Below, in pieces: positions 34,210 through 41,614 of a stretch of DNA of 64,000 nucleotides (position 1 is its first letter; the number at the start of each line of letters is the position of its first letter). A program made the translations under genes and the position numbers. Source of the DNA: a virus; the IMG/VR virus record IMGVR_UViG_3300050821_003860, positions 1 to 64,000 of that record. One strand, written 5' to 3'. The notes beneath the pieces are model-generated. The model did no database searches. It had not been told where the DNA came from and worked only from the letters and a program-made list of their open reading frames with translations.

Positions 34210-34224
34210 GGGGAGGACAAGCCC

Positions 34225-34512
34225 ATGTCCGTCGTGGAAAGCTACTTTGATCAGGCCAGAGCGAGGATGTGCTACGCCTTCCCGGACGGCGATGTCTCGG
34301 AAGTCCTTTGGGAGAAGTACCCGCAAGATGCCGGCGTCCGGTACACGTTCACGGTCGACCTCGGCTACCCGGAGCCGGTTGTCGTCCACATGATCGTAAC
34401 GCGGGAGGACGCCCGCCGGACCAAATCACCCGATCAACTAGCGATGCTGTACCGCAACCGGATCGAGAGAGCACTGGCGGAATTGGGGCGCCAGACCAAT
34501 CGGAAGGTTTAG
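34225..34512 (+). CDS. hypothetical protein
   Basis: The 95-aa protein starts at ATG after GGGAGGAC; the upstream start at 34183 crosses the palindrome. Sequence (YTFTVDLGYPEPVVVHMIVT...YRNRIERALAELG) suggests a small beta-alpha fold. Its TAG stop enters the next palindrome. Confidence 0.6.
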   Translation: MSVVESYFDQARARMCYAFPDGDVSEVLWEKYPQDAGVRYTFTVDLGYPEPVVVHMIVTREDARRTKSPDQLAMLYRNRIERALAELGRQTNRKV

Positions 34513-34532
34513 GTGTACACCCCCGGTACACC
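34512..34532. repeat. GGTGTACACC palindrome copy
   Basis: GGTGTAC...GGTACACC abuts the upstream TAG and precedes the large glycosyltransferase. Confidence 0.85.
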
Positions 34533-34559
34533 CAGCCTAAAAAGGGACAAGCTTTGTCT

Positions 34560-37292
34560 ATGAACAAGCAATTAACCGTCGCAATGGCCGCATACGGACC
34601 CAGCGAAAGCAATAACGTCTGGTTTACGTGCGAGGCGCTTCGCACCTACCACGGATACGACTTTGACCTCGTGGTAGTGAACTCCGGGCCGGAAGACTGC
34701 CGGCATATGCGGGCGGTGACGGAGGCGTGTCGGGGCAAATATGTCTGGCGCCCGGACCTTACGGGGACCAGTGCTCCGCGCGATCACGTCTTTGAGTTGG
34801 CGCAGACAGAATGGGTGATGTGCATTGACTCGCACATCTTCCTGGTGCCGGACGCGGTTCGTCACTTCCACGGATTTATCGCCCAGTCTCCCAACTGCAC
34901 CGATATCGTTTCCGGACCGCTCTTCCAAGACAACGGCGAGATTCAGGGCTACAAATGGGGCGGCGATGAGACGTGCGGCCTGTGGGGAATATGGGTCCAT
35001 CCAGAATGGGAGGAAAAAAAGCGGGCTGCGATGCCCTTTGAAATCCCCATGATGGGCCTTGGTCTCTTTGCCATGCGCAAGGAAGCGTGGCCGGGCTTCA
35101 ACCCACTCTTTCGGGGTTTCGGAGGGGAAGAAGGGTACATCCATGAAAAGGTACGTCAGCAAGGCGGTAAGGCTATTTGTCTCCCCTGGCTTGGATGGAG
35201 ACATAAGTTCCGGGACACGAAAGAGGCGGGCAAGGGAGACCCGACGCCGTACCCGTGCTTGATTCAGGATCACACGTTTAACCTATTGGTCGGGCATCGG
35301 GAGTTGGGCATCGATGCGGTGGCGAAGATTCACCGTCACTTCGGGGACCGCATGCACCCGCTCATGTGGGCGGAACTGGTCAAGGAATCGGAACGGGTCC
35401 AGCCCTTCGGAGAGTGGGCCAGGACACAGACGCCTCTCGACAAGCATTACCGCAAGGAACTGAAGCGGGCGAGCACGATCAACCAGCACATGCCGACGCT
35501 CAAGAAGCTGGCCTGTGAGGCGAGCGAGGTAGTCGAGTTCGGCGTACAGACGGCGCAGAGCACGGCAGCCCTACTCGCCGGTCGACCGGAGCGGATGCGG
35601 TCCTTCGACATCCAGTACAGTCAGGCGGGGGTGGAAGTGCTCAAGATGGCAGCGCCGGAGACGCTATCCGCCTCGTTCACTCAAACGGACACGCTGTCGC
35701 TTGCCCCACAAGCGAGCGACTTGCTTTTCATTGATACGTTGCACACCTGCGAACAGCTCTATCAAGAGCTTTACTTCCACAGCACGCACTGCCGGCGTCG
35801 GATCGTCATGCACGATACCGCCATCTTCGGGGATGTCGGGGAGGACAAGGGCCCCGGACTCCGTGAGGCGATCCGGAGATTCCTGAAAGAAGCGGGGAAC
35901 TACGGCTGGCACGTCATGTCGGACACGGAAGTCTCCTGCGGCCTGACGGTGCTCTCCAGCGATCCGAAAGACCCCTGGCAATATCCGGACTGGTTAGGCG
36001 ACCTCATTCCGAAGCTGAACATTCTCGGCATCTGGTACACGAACAACAAAGCGCCCGCGAGTTTGATGAAGAGGTCGCTCCAGTCCATCGAAAAGGCGGG
36101 CAAGTCGTCGCGGCACAACGTCAATCTCACCGTCTCCTGCTGGGACACGGTAGAAGGACTGCCTCCTGGAACACCCTACGCTTTCGCAGAGGACCGCAAC
36201 GGGAATCACGTCACCATCACCCGGCAGATGAAGCAGTGTCTAGACCTCGCGGAAGGCTGGCCGTGGGAGATAGTTTGTTTCTTGGAACACGATACCCTCT
36301 ATCCCCCCGATTACTTTGACCGGGTGGGGAGAGCGTTCCTTGAAAACCCCTCTGCGCCCGTGGTCAGCAACATGGACTACGAAGGGCTCAACGCAACCGG
36401 GTGGTTAGCCGTGCGCGAACGCCATGAGCCGATGCACCAGCTTTCTTTGCGGAGAGACGTGGCGATCGAGAACCTTGCTCGGTGCGAGCGAGACTTCCTC
36501 GCGGCCGTGCCGGGGACTCTACTGGAGCCCCAGAGCGGACCGGACGGGGACCGATCGAACTGGGCACGGATTCCGTACACCGGGGCCATGCCGTCCATCC
36601 ATGTGAATTTCCACGGACGCTTCACCTCGCATGGGGAGGTGGTGTACGAGCAAGATTCACACGGAAAGGTGATGCACCGCTTTTGGGGGTATGCCGGGGA
36701 CTACTGGCCGGGAGACTTGGACGGCAAGGTTCCCCCGCTGGTCGGGCCGAAAAACGGCTGGGGAGTGCCGGCCCTCTTGGACCTCTATGGAAGGGTCTTT
36801 GCCGAGCACGCGGACAACGGCTGGCAAGATGCGATGATGCGGCTCCGCAGGATTTCAGCGGGACAAAATCACGTCACGTTGATTTCCGGGGGACCGACTC
36901 CGGCGTTCATTGCCCTGGCAACGGGACGGCCGAAACAGCTTTTGCACGTCTGCCCCGGGGGAGACCCGAGCTGGAATGCGTTCCTGTCCAAACACGTGTC
37001 AATGGGTCAGAACACGACCCTAAAGACCAATCCGAGCCTGGACCCGTTCTGGCTGGAAGACACGGACGTCACGCCTACCGATGTGATGGTGTTCTCGGAT
37101 ACCCCGGAGGCGGATCGGTTGCAGGCCCTTCTGGTGCGTCATGCGGCGAAGTCCCGACAGAAGGTAGTGATTTGCCTCACCCCGGAGATGAAGGAACAGG
37201 AAGGGGCGGAAGCGTGGTTACAGTCGATGCCGGAGTGGGGACGGAAGGACGCCCCGCACGGGATCCTAGTCTTTCAGAGGGTAGGAAACTGA
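34560..37292 (+). CDS. multidomain glycosyltransferase-methyltransferase
   Basis: The 910-aa protein starts at ATG; the frame upstream is non-coding. Domain 1 (1-300) is GT-A-like: VAMAAYGPSE, CIDSHIFL, FGGEEGYIHEKV. Domain 2 (about 310-480) resembles class-24 SAM methyltransferases: VVEFGVQTAQSTAALL, LLFIDTLHTCEQ, RRIVMHDT. Domain 3 (about 490-720) is again GT-like: ICFLEHDTLYPPDYF-type metal site (VCFLEHDTLYPP). Domain 4 has a degenerate Rossmann-like pattern (HVTLISGGPTPAFIAL). It probably builds and caps an O-linked glycan. Most phage glycosyltransferases are single-domain. Confidence 0.75.
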   Translation: MNKQLTVAMAAYGPSESNNVWFTCEALRTYHGYDFDLVVVNSGPEDCRHMRAVTEACRGKYVWRPDLTGTSAPRDHVFELAQTEWVMCIDSHIFLVPDAVRHFHGFIAQSPNCTDIVSGPLFQDNGEIQGYKWGGDETCGLWGIWVHPEWEEKKRAAMPFEIPMMGLGLFAMRKEAWPGFNPLFRGFGGEEGYIHEKVRQQGGKAICLPWLGWRHKFRDTKEAGKGDPTPYPCLIQDHTFNLLVGHRELGIDAVAKIHRHFGDRMHPLMWAELVKESERVQPFGEWARTQTPLDKHYRKELKRASTINQHMPTLKKLACEASEVVEFGVQTAQSTAALLAGRPERMRSFDIQYSQAGVEVLKMAAPETLSASFTQTDTLSLAPQASDLLFIDTLHTCEQLYQELYFHSTHCRRRIVMHDTAIFGDVGEDKGPGLREAIRRFLKEAGNYGWHVMSDTEVSCGLTVLSSDPKDPWQYPDWLGDLIPKLNILGIWYTNNKAPASLMKRSLQSIEKAGKSSRHNVNLTVSCWDTVEGLPPGTPYAFAEDRNGNHVTITRQMKQCLDLAEGWPWEIVCFLEHDTLYPPDYFDRVGRAFLENPSAPVVSNMDYEGLNATGWLAVRERHEPMHQLSLRRDVAIENLARCERDFLAAVPGTLLEPQSGPDGDRSNWARIPYTGAMPSIHVNFHGRFTSHGEVVYEQDSHGKVMHRFWGYAGDYWPGDLDGKVPPLVGPKNGWGVPALLDLYGRVFAEHADNGWQDAMMRLRRISAGQNHVTLISGGPTPAFIALATGRPKQLLHVCPGGDPSWNAFLSKHVSMGQNTTLKTNPSLDPFWLEDTDVTPTDVMVFSDTPEADRLQALLVRHAAKSRQKVVICLTPEMKEQEGAEAWLQSMPEWGRKDAPHGILVFQRVGN

Positions 37293-37547
37293 ATGGATAT
37301 TCCCCGAGTCGATTTTGACTGGGAGAACTACAGTGGCGAAATGGTTTTCCATTTGCTCGTCACACCCAAAGACCTCTTGCAATTGAAGCGAGAACTGCAA
37401 GAGCGCGGCTCGCCCGACATTTTCATTCCCAACTACAAAAGTGGAGGCGTGCTTGCCTTGCAGTTCAAGGCATTGCGGGTGATCGGTGCGGAAGAAGGAT
37501 TTTTCAGAGTTGATTCGGTTTACGAGGATAAGGCATGCGCGTCTTAG
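37293..37547 (+). CDS. small hypothetical protein
   Basis: The 84-aa product starts directly after the glycosyltransferase stop and overlaps the oxygenase by 13 nt, so it belongs to the same unit. Alpha-beta sequence (WENYSGEMVFHLLVTPKDLLQ). Function unknown. Confidence 0.6.
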   Translation: MDIPRVDFDWENYSGEMVFHLLVTPKDLLQLKRELQERGSPDIFIPNYKSGGVLALQFKALRVIGAEEGFFRVDSVYEDKACAS

Positions 37548-38275
37548 AGAGCGGTGAAACTCCCTTCCGCTGGTGGCGACTGGCGGATGTCGTTGGTGGC
37601 GACGATATCATACGTGCCGCTGTTGCAAATGTTCCTCCCGAGACGTGGCCTTGCTGGGTGAGATATTCCAATGACATCGAACGGGGGAAACGCACGACCC
37701 GTGAACTCGGAAGTCAGCACTATGTCCTCAGAAACGTGGCTGATAGGGTTAATTCTTCGTGGCAAGCTTTTGAGTTCGGCCGATTGATAGGCGATCCGAC
37801 AGCGATTGTTCCTGATCCAGACTATCACGGCGCCGGGTTACACATCACCGATCCCGGCGGCTGGCTTCAGGCGCATGTGGACTACGAACTTCATCCCCGG
37901 CTCAATGGCTGGGAGCGGCGTCTAAACCTCATTCTCTGGCTCAATGAGACGTGGAAACCGGAATGGGGTGGGGCACTAATCCTCTGCGATGGTATGGGGG
38001 AGCGGAAGCAGACTTTCTACCCGATTCCCGGCGAGGCTATCTTGTTTGAGGGTGGCCCTGACTCCTACCACGGGGCCATGCAAACGTCACAGGATGCCCC
38101 GCCACGGGTCACGCTGGCCGCGTACTACCTTGCCCCGGCTAGACCGTCCGCGACCCGCCGCAGGGCGTGTTTTTTCCCAAACAGGGATGCTCCAAATTGC
38201 CCCCGTGAGGTGCGGATACCTGTAGGTGTACCGGGGGTGTACACCGGGGCCGTTTCAACTCAGGCGGCGCTTTAG
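37535..38275 (+). CDS. 2-oxoglutarate/Fe(II) dioxygenase
   Basis: The 246-aa protein has the iron site HVD at 114-116, distal His179 (YHGAM) and a 2-oxoglutarate-binding Arg191 (RVTLAAYYL) within a double-stranded beta-helix (GGALILCD). This is the prolyl-hydroxylase-like type. It would hydroxylate a protein, sugar or DNA base. Coupling to the glycosyltransferase suggests hydroxylation followed by glycosylation. The C-terminus GVPGVYTG is encoded by a palindrome. Confidence 0.85.
   Translation: MRVLESGETPFRWWRLADVVGGDDIIRAAVANVPPETWPCWVRYSNDIERGKRTTRELGSQHYVLRNVADRVNSSWQAFEFGRLIGDPTAIVPDPDYHGAGLHITDPGGWLQAHVDYELHPRLNGWERRLNLILWLNETWKPEWGGALILCDGMGERKQTFYPIPGEAILFEGGPDSYHGAMQTSQDAPPRVTLAAYYLAPARPSATRRRACFFPNRDAPNCPREVRIPVGVPGVYTGAVSTQAAL
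38225..38247. repeat. GGTGTACC palindrome at oxygenase C-terminus
   Basis: GGTGTACC...GTACACC lies in frame near the 3' end of the dioxygenase. The gap 38276-38406 then contains an AGTAGAGG/CCTCTACT hairpin (38371-38394) directly before a ribosome site and no gene. Confidence 0.85.
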
Positions 38276-38406
38276 TTCTAGCGTTTTGGTGTCCTTTAAT
38301 AGTAGGATGATTGCACAACTGGATGGTTAAGCGTGCAAGCCGTCCTACAGTGGCACGGGGTATGCGTGATAGTAGAGGGCGCCCTTCCTCTACTCCGGAG
38401 ACGACG

Positions 38407-38772
38407 ATGGGGCTTCAAGAGTGGATCCACTACGCAACGATCTTTGGGCTTATCGCGCCATTCTTTGCTGCGCTATACTACTTGCGCTGGCGCCAGTCGT
38501 GGCGGCGTTCGTCCACGTCACCTGCCCCAACGAGGTCAACACCGTCTCCAATCTCGCCACCGGAGCCCTCCTTGCCCTTATCACGCCCCGCGCGGGAAAC
38601 GGAAAAGGCTCAGGAAACGGTAACGGCAACGGATCAGGTAATGGACCACTTCCTGCGCCGGCAACCAGAACATGACTGCCCGTACATGGACGCGAACCAA
38701 CATTGCACCTGGCCGGACCACAAGCGGCGGGTTGAGGCACGGCGGGAGCGGATGAGTCTGCCGACTGTCTGA
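38407..38772 (+). CDS. single-span membrane protein, possible lysis protein
   Basis: The 121-aa product starts at ATG after GGAGACG. One N-terminal span (IHYATIFGLIAPFFAALYYL) is followed by a Ser/Pro-rich stretch and a charged Cys/His-containing end (HDCPYMDANQHC). It opens a run of small membrane proteins. An i-spanin or holin-like role is inference. Confidence 0.6.
   Translation: MGLQEWIHYATIFGLIAPFFAALYYLRWRQSWRRSSTSPAPTRSTPSPISPPEPSLPLSRPARETEKAQETVTATDQVMDHFLRRQPEHDCPYMDANQHCTWPDHKRRVEARRERMSLPTV
38421..38675 (+). CDS. nested +2-frame ORF, possible overlapping lysis gene
   Basis: This 84-aa ORF (GTG start) lies within the preceding gene in another frame. It has a signal-like N-terminus (ILCCAILLALAPVVAAF), a second hydrophobic segment (VSNLATGALLALI) and a Gly/Asn tail. 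Two-frame overlap of this kind is known for Rz/Rz1 spanins. No good ribosome site was found. Confidence 0.3.
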   Translation: MDPLRNDLWAYRAILCCAILLALAPVVAAFVHVTCPNEVNTVSNLATGALLALITPRAGNGKGSGNGNGNGSGNGPLPAPATRT

Positions 38773-38775
38773 GAA

Positions 38776-39015
38776 ATGGCAAAGCCAGTGAAAGTAAGCG
38801 GGAGAATCGCCGTGACGGATTCGGAGGCGCATACCATCGTCCAGGGGGCGGCTCGCATACTGATCGAGGCTGTGCTTCGAGTGATTGAAGACGACCCGCA
38901 TCAGTGGAGCAACCGGCTGTGCGCCTCGTGTCGCGCCGTGAGTTCCGTGGTGGGCAGGCCCTTCGGGTGCGAGGCGAAGCATCAGGCGGGCAGGGGAAGG
39001 AAGAACGGCCACTAG
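38776..39015 (+). CDS. small Cys-containing protein
   Basis: The 79-aa protein (WSNRLCASCRAVSSVVGRPFG, broken: LCASCRAV) may bind metal through CASC and a later CEAKH. Helical N-terminus. Not recognised. Confidence 0.55.
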   Translation: MAKPVKVSGRIAVTDSEAHTIVQGAARILIEAVLRVIEDDPHQWSNRLCASCRAVSSVVGRPFGCEAKHQAGRGRKNGH

Positions 39016-39029
39016 CGGGAGGCGAATTA

Positions 39030-39272
39030 GTGGAATGGCTCCCGGTCATACAGACTGTCGGTATACCCTGTGCCATTCTGGCCGTACTGATTTACGGCGT
39101 CTGGCAGGGATCAAAAGCTATCATGCGCGACGTTATCAAGGTTCTGGTCGCGGAATATGTCTTGACCCTGAAGGAACTCCGGGAAGCCTACAAGTCGCTG
39201 GCAAAGGATTCCTCTGAGATTGCCAAGGCATATATCGACATCTCCAAGCGCATTGGAGGGCCCAGTGCCTGA
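39030..39272 (+). CDS. membrane protein with coiled-coil tail
   Basis: The 80-aa protein starts at GTG 7 nt after GGGAGG. A span (TVGIPCAILAVLIYGVW) leads to a helical coiled coil (LTLKELREAYKSLAKDSSEI). This layout fits an i-spanin or holin-like protein. The start lies in a different frame from the neighbouring genes. Confidence 0.6.
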   Translation: MEWLPVIQTVGIPCAILAVLIYGVWQGSKAIMRDVIKVLVAEYVLTLKELREAYKSLAKDSSEIAKAYIDISKRIGGPSA

Positions 39273-39819
39273 AATCGGGTCGATTCTGCAAGCGACGACG
39301 CTTCTGATACTTGCGATCATCGGGATCGTCGCGTGGCGTTTATCGGTTGCTTGGCGTCAGGCCGTAAAGCCGATTGCTCGTGGCGTACCCCGTGATGTAG
39401 CTGATTCCGATGAAGCCCGCGTGATGATCAATCCGGACGGTGTTATCCTAGATGTCTCTCCTCCTGTCCTGCCAATGTTCGGCTACACACGGGAGGAATT
39501 GATCGGCCAGAATGTCAAGGTACTCATGCCGTCACCCTACCGAGACGAGCACGATGGCTACCTTGCTCATTACCGGGACACTGGGGAGCGGAAGATCATC
39601 GGCATCGGGCGAGACGTTCAGGGCCGACACCGTTCCGGGCAGCAATTTCCGGCACGGCTGACGGTGAGCGAGGTCAAGCGGGCCGATGGGTCGGTGAGTC
39701 ACTTCCTGGGTGCTCTAGAGGAAACGACGCGCCGGGAATGGGCAAAGGAGAAGGCGCGGGCCGATGCTGCCTATGGTGGCATTGCGGAATCTCATCCTAA
39801 GACTGGCGGTGTACCGTGA
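39265..39819 (+). CDS. membrane-anchored PAS-domain protein
   Basis: The 184-aa protein starts at GTG after GGAGGG. One span (ATTLLILAIIGIVAWRL) precedes a PAS domain of the FixL type: MINPDGVILDVSP, MFGYTREELIGQNVKVLMP, GYLAHYRDTGERKIIGIGR and HFLGALEETTRR. In FixL the haem-ligating His precedes IIGIGR; here a Lys is present, so haem binding is doubtful. No kinase or cyclase domain follows. A phage-borne truncated sensor is unusual. Confidence 0.8.
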   Translation: MPEIGSILQATTLLILAIIGIVAWRLSVAWRQAVKPIARGVPRDVADSDEARVMINPDGVILDVSPPVLPMFGYTREELIGQNVKVLMPSPYRDEHDGYLAHYRDTGERKIIGIGRDVQGRHRSGQQFPARLTVSEVKRADGSVSHFLGALEETTRREWAKEKARADAAYGGIAESHPKTGGVP

Positions 39820-39947
39820 CGCTAACGGACTTCTTCTGGCTCAATGTCGGTGCCACTCTAATGTGGCTTGCGATGTCCCTACCACACTTAATCCGAGAAC
39901 ACTCCATCCCGCTGTGGGTGCGAAAGGCGGTGCGAAGATGGGAATAG
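39816..39947 (+). CDS. 43-aa membrane peptide
   Basis: A GTG start overlaps the PAS gene stop (GTGA). One span (FFWLNVGATLMWLAMSL) precedes a basic end (IPLWVRKAVRRWE). It overlaps the next gene by 10 nt. Size and layout fit a small holin or pinholin partner. Confidence 0.55.
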   Translation: MTLTDFFWLNVGATLMWLAMSLPHLIREHSIPLWVRKAVRRWE

Positions 39948-40114
39948 TCATTTTGGTCTGTTTTGTGATGGTCATGTTTCTGTGGCTGCTCTCGCTGTTG
40001 GGAGCCGTGCCCAACGCGCCGAACTACTCACCGTGGCTGGCTTGGTTTGCCTGTCTCTTTCTTGGTCTCATCGTCTTCATCGGAGTGGGTGGCTGGTCCC
40101 ACTTTGCGCCATGA
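39938..40114 (+). CDS. two-span membrane protein, holin candidate
   Basis: The 58-aa product has two hydrophobic spans (IVILVCFVMVMFLWLLSLLG and WLAWFACLFLGLIVFIGVG) with a short Pro/Asn turn. This is the class II holin layout. It overlaps neighbours at both ends. Confidence 0.6.
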   Translation: MGIVILVCFVMVMFLWLLSLLGAVPNAPNYSPWLAWFACLFLGLIVFIGVGGWSHFAP

Positions 40115-40320
40115 GCCAACGACTCCACGAGCACGAGTGGGAAGGCGGCAAGTGCTCTCTTTGCGGCATGCCCGATCCGCGTTGGACCGCCGGGCCACGA
40201 ATTTTCAGATACGAAGTCGATCGCTTCGACAATGCGATGACCCTGATTTTTCTAGCGATAGGACCGATAGCTTTCGTGGCTGCAATCGTGCTACTCATCA
40301 TCAAGGCCATCTCGCCATGA
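40111..40320 (+). CDS. small zinc-type protein with C-terminal membrane span
   Basis: The 69-aa product overlaps upstream by ATGA. CSLCG with nearby His suggests metal binding. A C-terminal span (LIFLAIGPIAFVAAIVLLII) anchors it. Confidence 0.6.
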   Translation: MSQRLHEHEWEGGKCSLCGMPDPRWTAGPRIFRYEVDRFDNAMTLIFLAIGPIAFVAAIVLLIIKAISP

Positions 40321-40520
40321 CTCCCGAACGCGACCTCTTAGACATCCTGCGCGACAAGGCCGAAGTGACAGGCCGGATGTACCGTCGTGCCGCATCGGAG
40401 CCACAAGGCGTTGAGTCTCAAGACACCATTGATAAGCTACGTCTCTCGTGGCTGGAATGCGAGGAAGCCGTGGCGCGGGAGATACTGAGGAAGTCCCCTT
40501 CACCCGGCGGTGCGTCCTAG
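40317..40520 (+). CDS. small soluble hypothetical protein
   Basis: The 67-aa helical, charged protein overlaps the upstream stop (ATGA). Not recognised. It ends the coupled membrane-protein unit. Confidence 0.55.
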   Translation: MTPERDLLDILRDKAEVTGRMYRRAASEPQGVESQDTIDKLRLSWLECEEAVAREILRKSPSPGGAS

Positions 40521-40587
40521 GCTCATCCTCGTGGGAAGGGTCTTTTCGACACGGACGACCGCCGGGCTTTAATCAATCGGAGAGTAT

Positions 40588-41067
40588 ATGTCCGCTCAGA
40601 ATGGCCAGTCTCTTGAAGTGCGTGCGACCAACTACGAGACCATGCGGCACATCGAACAGGTTCGCCGCTTTCTAACCCTGTTCGTGACCGAATTGCTTGA
40701 CCGCGCCATGCTGCACGATCAGTCGAAGATGGCGACTCCAGAAGCCGAGATGTTCGCGGAGTTCACATCAAAGCTGGCCGCGTCCACCTACGGCAGCCCG
40801 GAGTACGAAGGCTTTCGGGCTGCGATGGGTCCGGCCCTGGCTCACCACTATGCCAAGAACCGACATCACCCGGAGCATTTTGCGAACGGCGTGGACGACA
40901 TGAACTTACTTGACCTCGTGGAGATGTTCTGCGACTGGAAGGCAGCGACGTTACGGCACAACGACGGAAATATCCGGAAGTCCATCGAGACGAATGCCAA
41001 GCGGTTCGGCCTGTCGCCGCAATTGGTGCGGATTCTGGAGAATACGGCCGATTTCGTTGACGGTTAG
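40588..41067 (+). CDS. DUF5662 family protein
   Basis: The 159-aa protein matches DUF5662 closely: YETMRHIEQVRRFLTLFV, LLDRAMLHDQSKM, AHHYAKNRHHPEHF, NGVDDMNLLDLVEMFCDWKA. The conserved His/Asp set resembles a metal-dependent helical bundle. Common in phages; biochemical role unknown. Confidence 0.85.
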   Translation: MSAQNGQSLEVRATNYETMRHIEQVRRFLTLFVTELLDRAMLHDQSKMATPEAEMFAEFTSKLAASTYGSPEYEGFRAAMGPALAHHYAKNRHHPEHFANGVDDMNLLDLVEMFCDWKAATLRHNDGNIRKSIETNAKRFGLSPQLVRILENTADFVDG

Positions 41068-41107
41068 CGTTCACTGTTGACCCCTCACCACCTGATAGGA
41101 GAAAAGC

Positions 41108-41287
41108 ATGTTGACCGCGAAACATCTGTCCGCCAATGGCCTTGACCCAAGTGCGGCGGCGGCCGTGGCCAGTGCTACATCCGGGTTTACTTGGATTCAG
41201 TGGGTTCAATTGGGACTGGCCATTCTCCAGCAGATCGGCGGCGTCATCGGGAAGCTTCCCACGGGTACGACTCCCACCGGACCGTGA
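41108..41287 (+). CDS. 59-aa hydrophobic peptide
   Basis: ATG follows AGGAGAAAAGC. The middle (FTWIQWVQLGLAILQQIGGV) is an amphipathic or membrane helix. Role unknown; lysis or membrane association is possible. Confidence 0.55.
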   Translation: MLTAKHLSANGLDPSAAAAVASATSGFTWIQWVQLGLAILQQIGGVIGKLPTGTTPTGP

Positions 41288-41377
41288 AATCCCTTGCTTC
41301 CCCTCCCGGCGAGAGTTAGACTTTGTGCGTCCTGCAATGCTTAGGGAGCGTGTGCAGGATGGTACTGTCGAGTCCGG

Positions 41378-41416
41378 GGGCGGTGTCAGTTCCTGGAGGA
41401 TTGGCGCCGCCCTTTT
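41378..41416 (+). terminator. intrinsic terminator
   Basis: GGGCGGTGTCAG pairs with TTGGCGCCGCCC over 12 positions (three G-U pairs), with an 11-nt loop, followed by TTTT. It ends the lysis-region transcript. Confidence 0.7.
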
Positions 41417-41614
41417 ACACTGATAACCCACACCCTAACGATAGGATGTAGTGCCGGCTCGGCTTGCGGGGAGTTTGGGTTAAGCGTCTGCAGCGCTCCC
41501 GATAACGAACCAAGAGCGGATGACCCGGAAACGTCCAAAAGTCTAGCGGCCGGCTCCCTCAATCGCGGGGGAGCCGGCTTAGCGGACTGAAACCTTTCAC
41601 CTCTGAGGTAATCC
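41417..41614 (+). other. non-coding leader with 10-bp hairpin
   Basis: No gene is seen on either strand. GCCGGCTCCC (41549-41558) and GGGAGCCGGC (41569-41578) form a perfect hairpin 36 nt before the sedolisin start. It could be a leader element or structured RNA. A promoter is likely but not resolved. Confidence 0.45.

Noticed and set aside
36482-37318. 278-aa ORF inside the large glycosyltransferase
   Set aside because: Arg/Gly-rich out-of-frame shadow with no motif, unlike the methyltransferase overlap.
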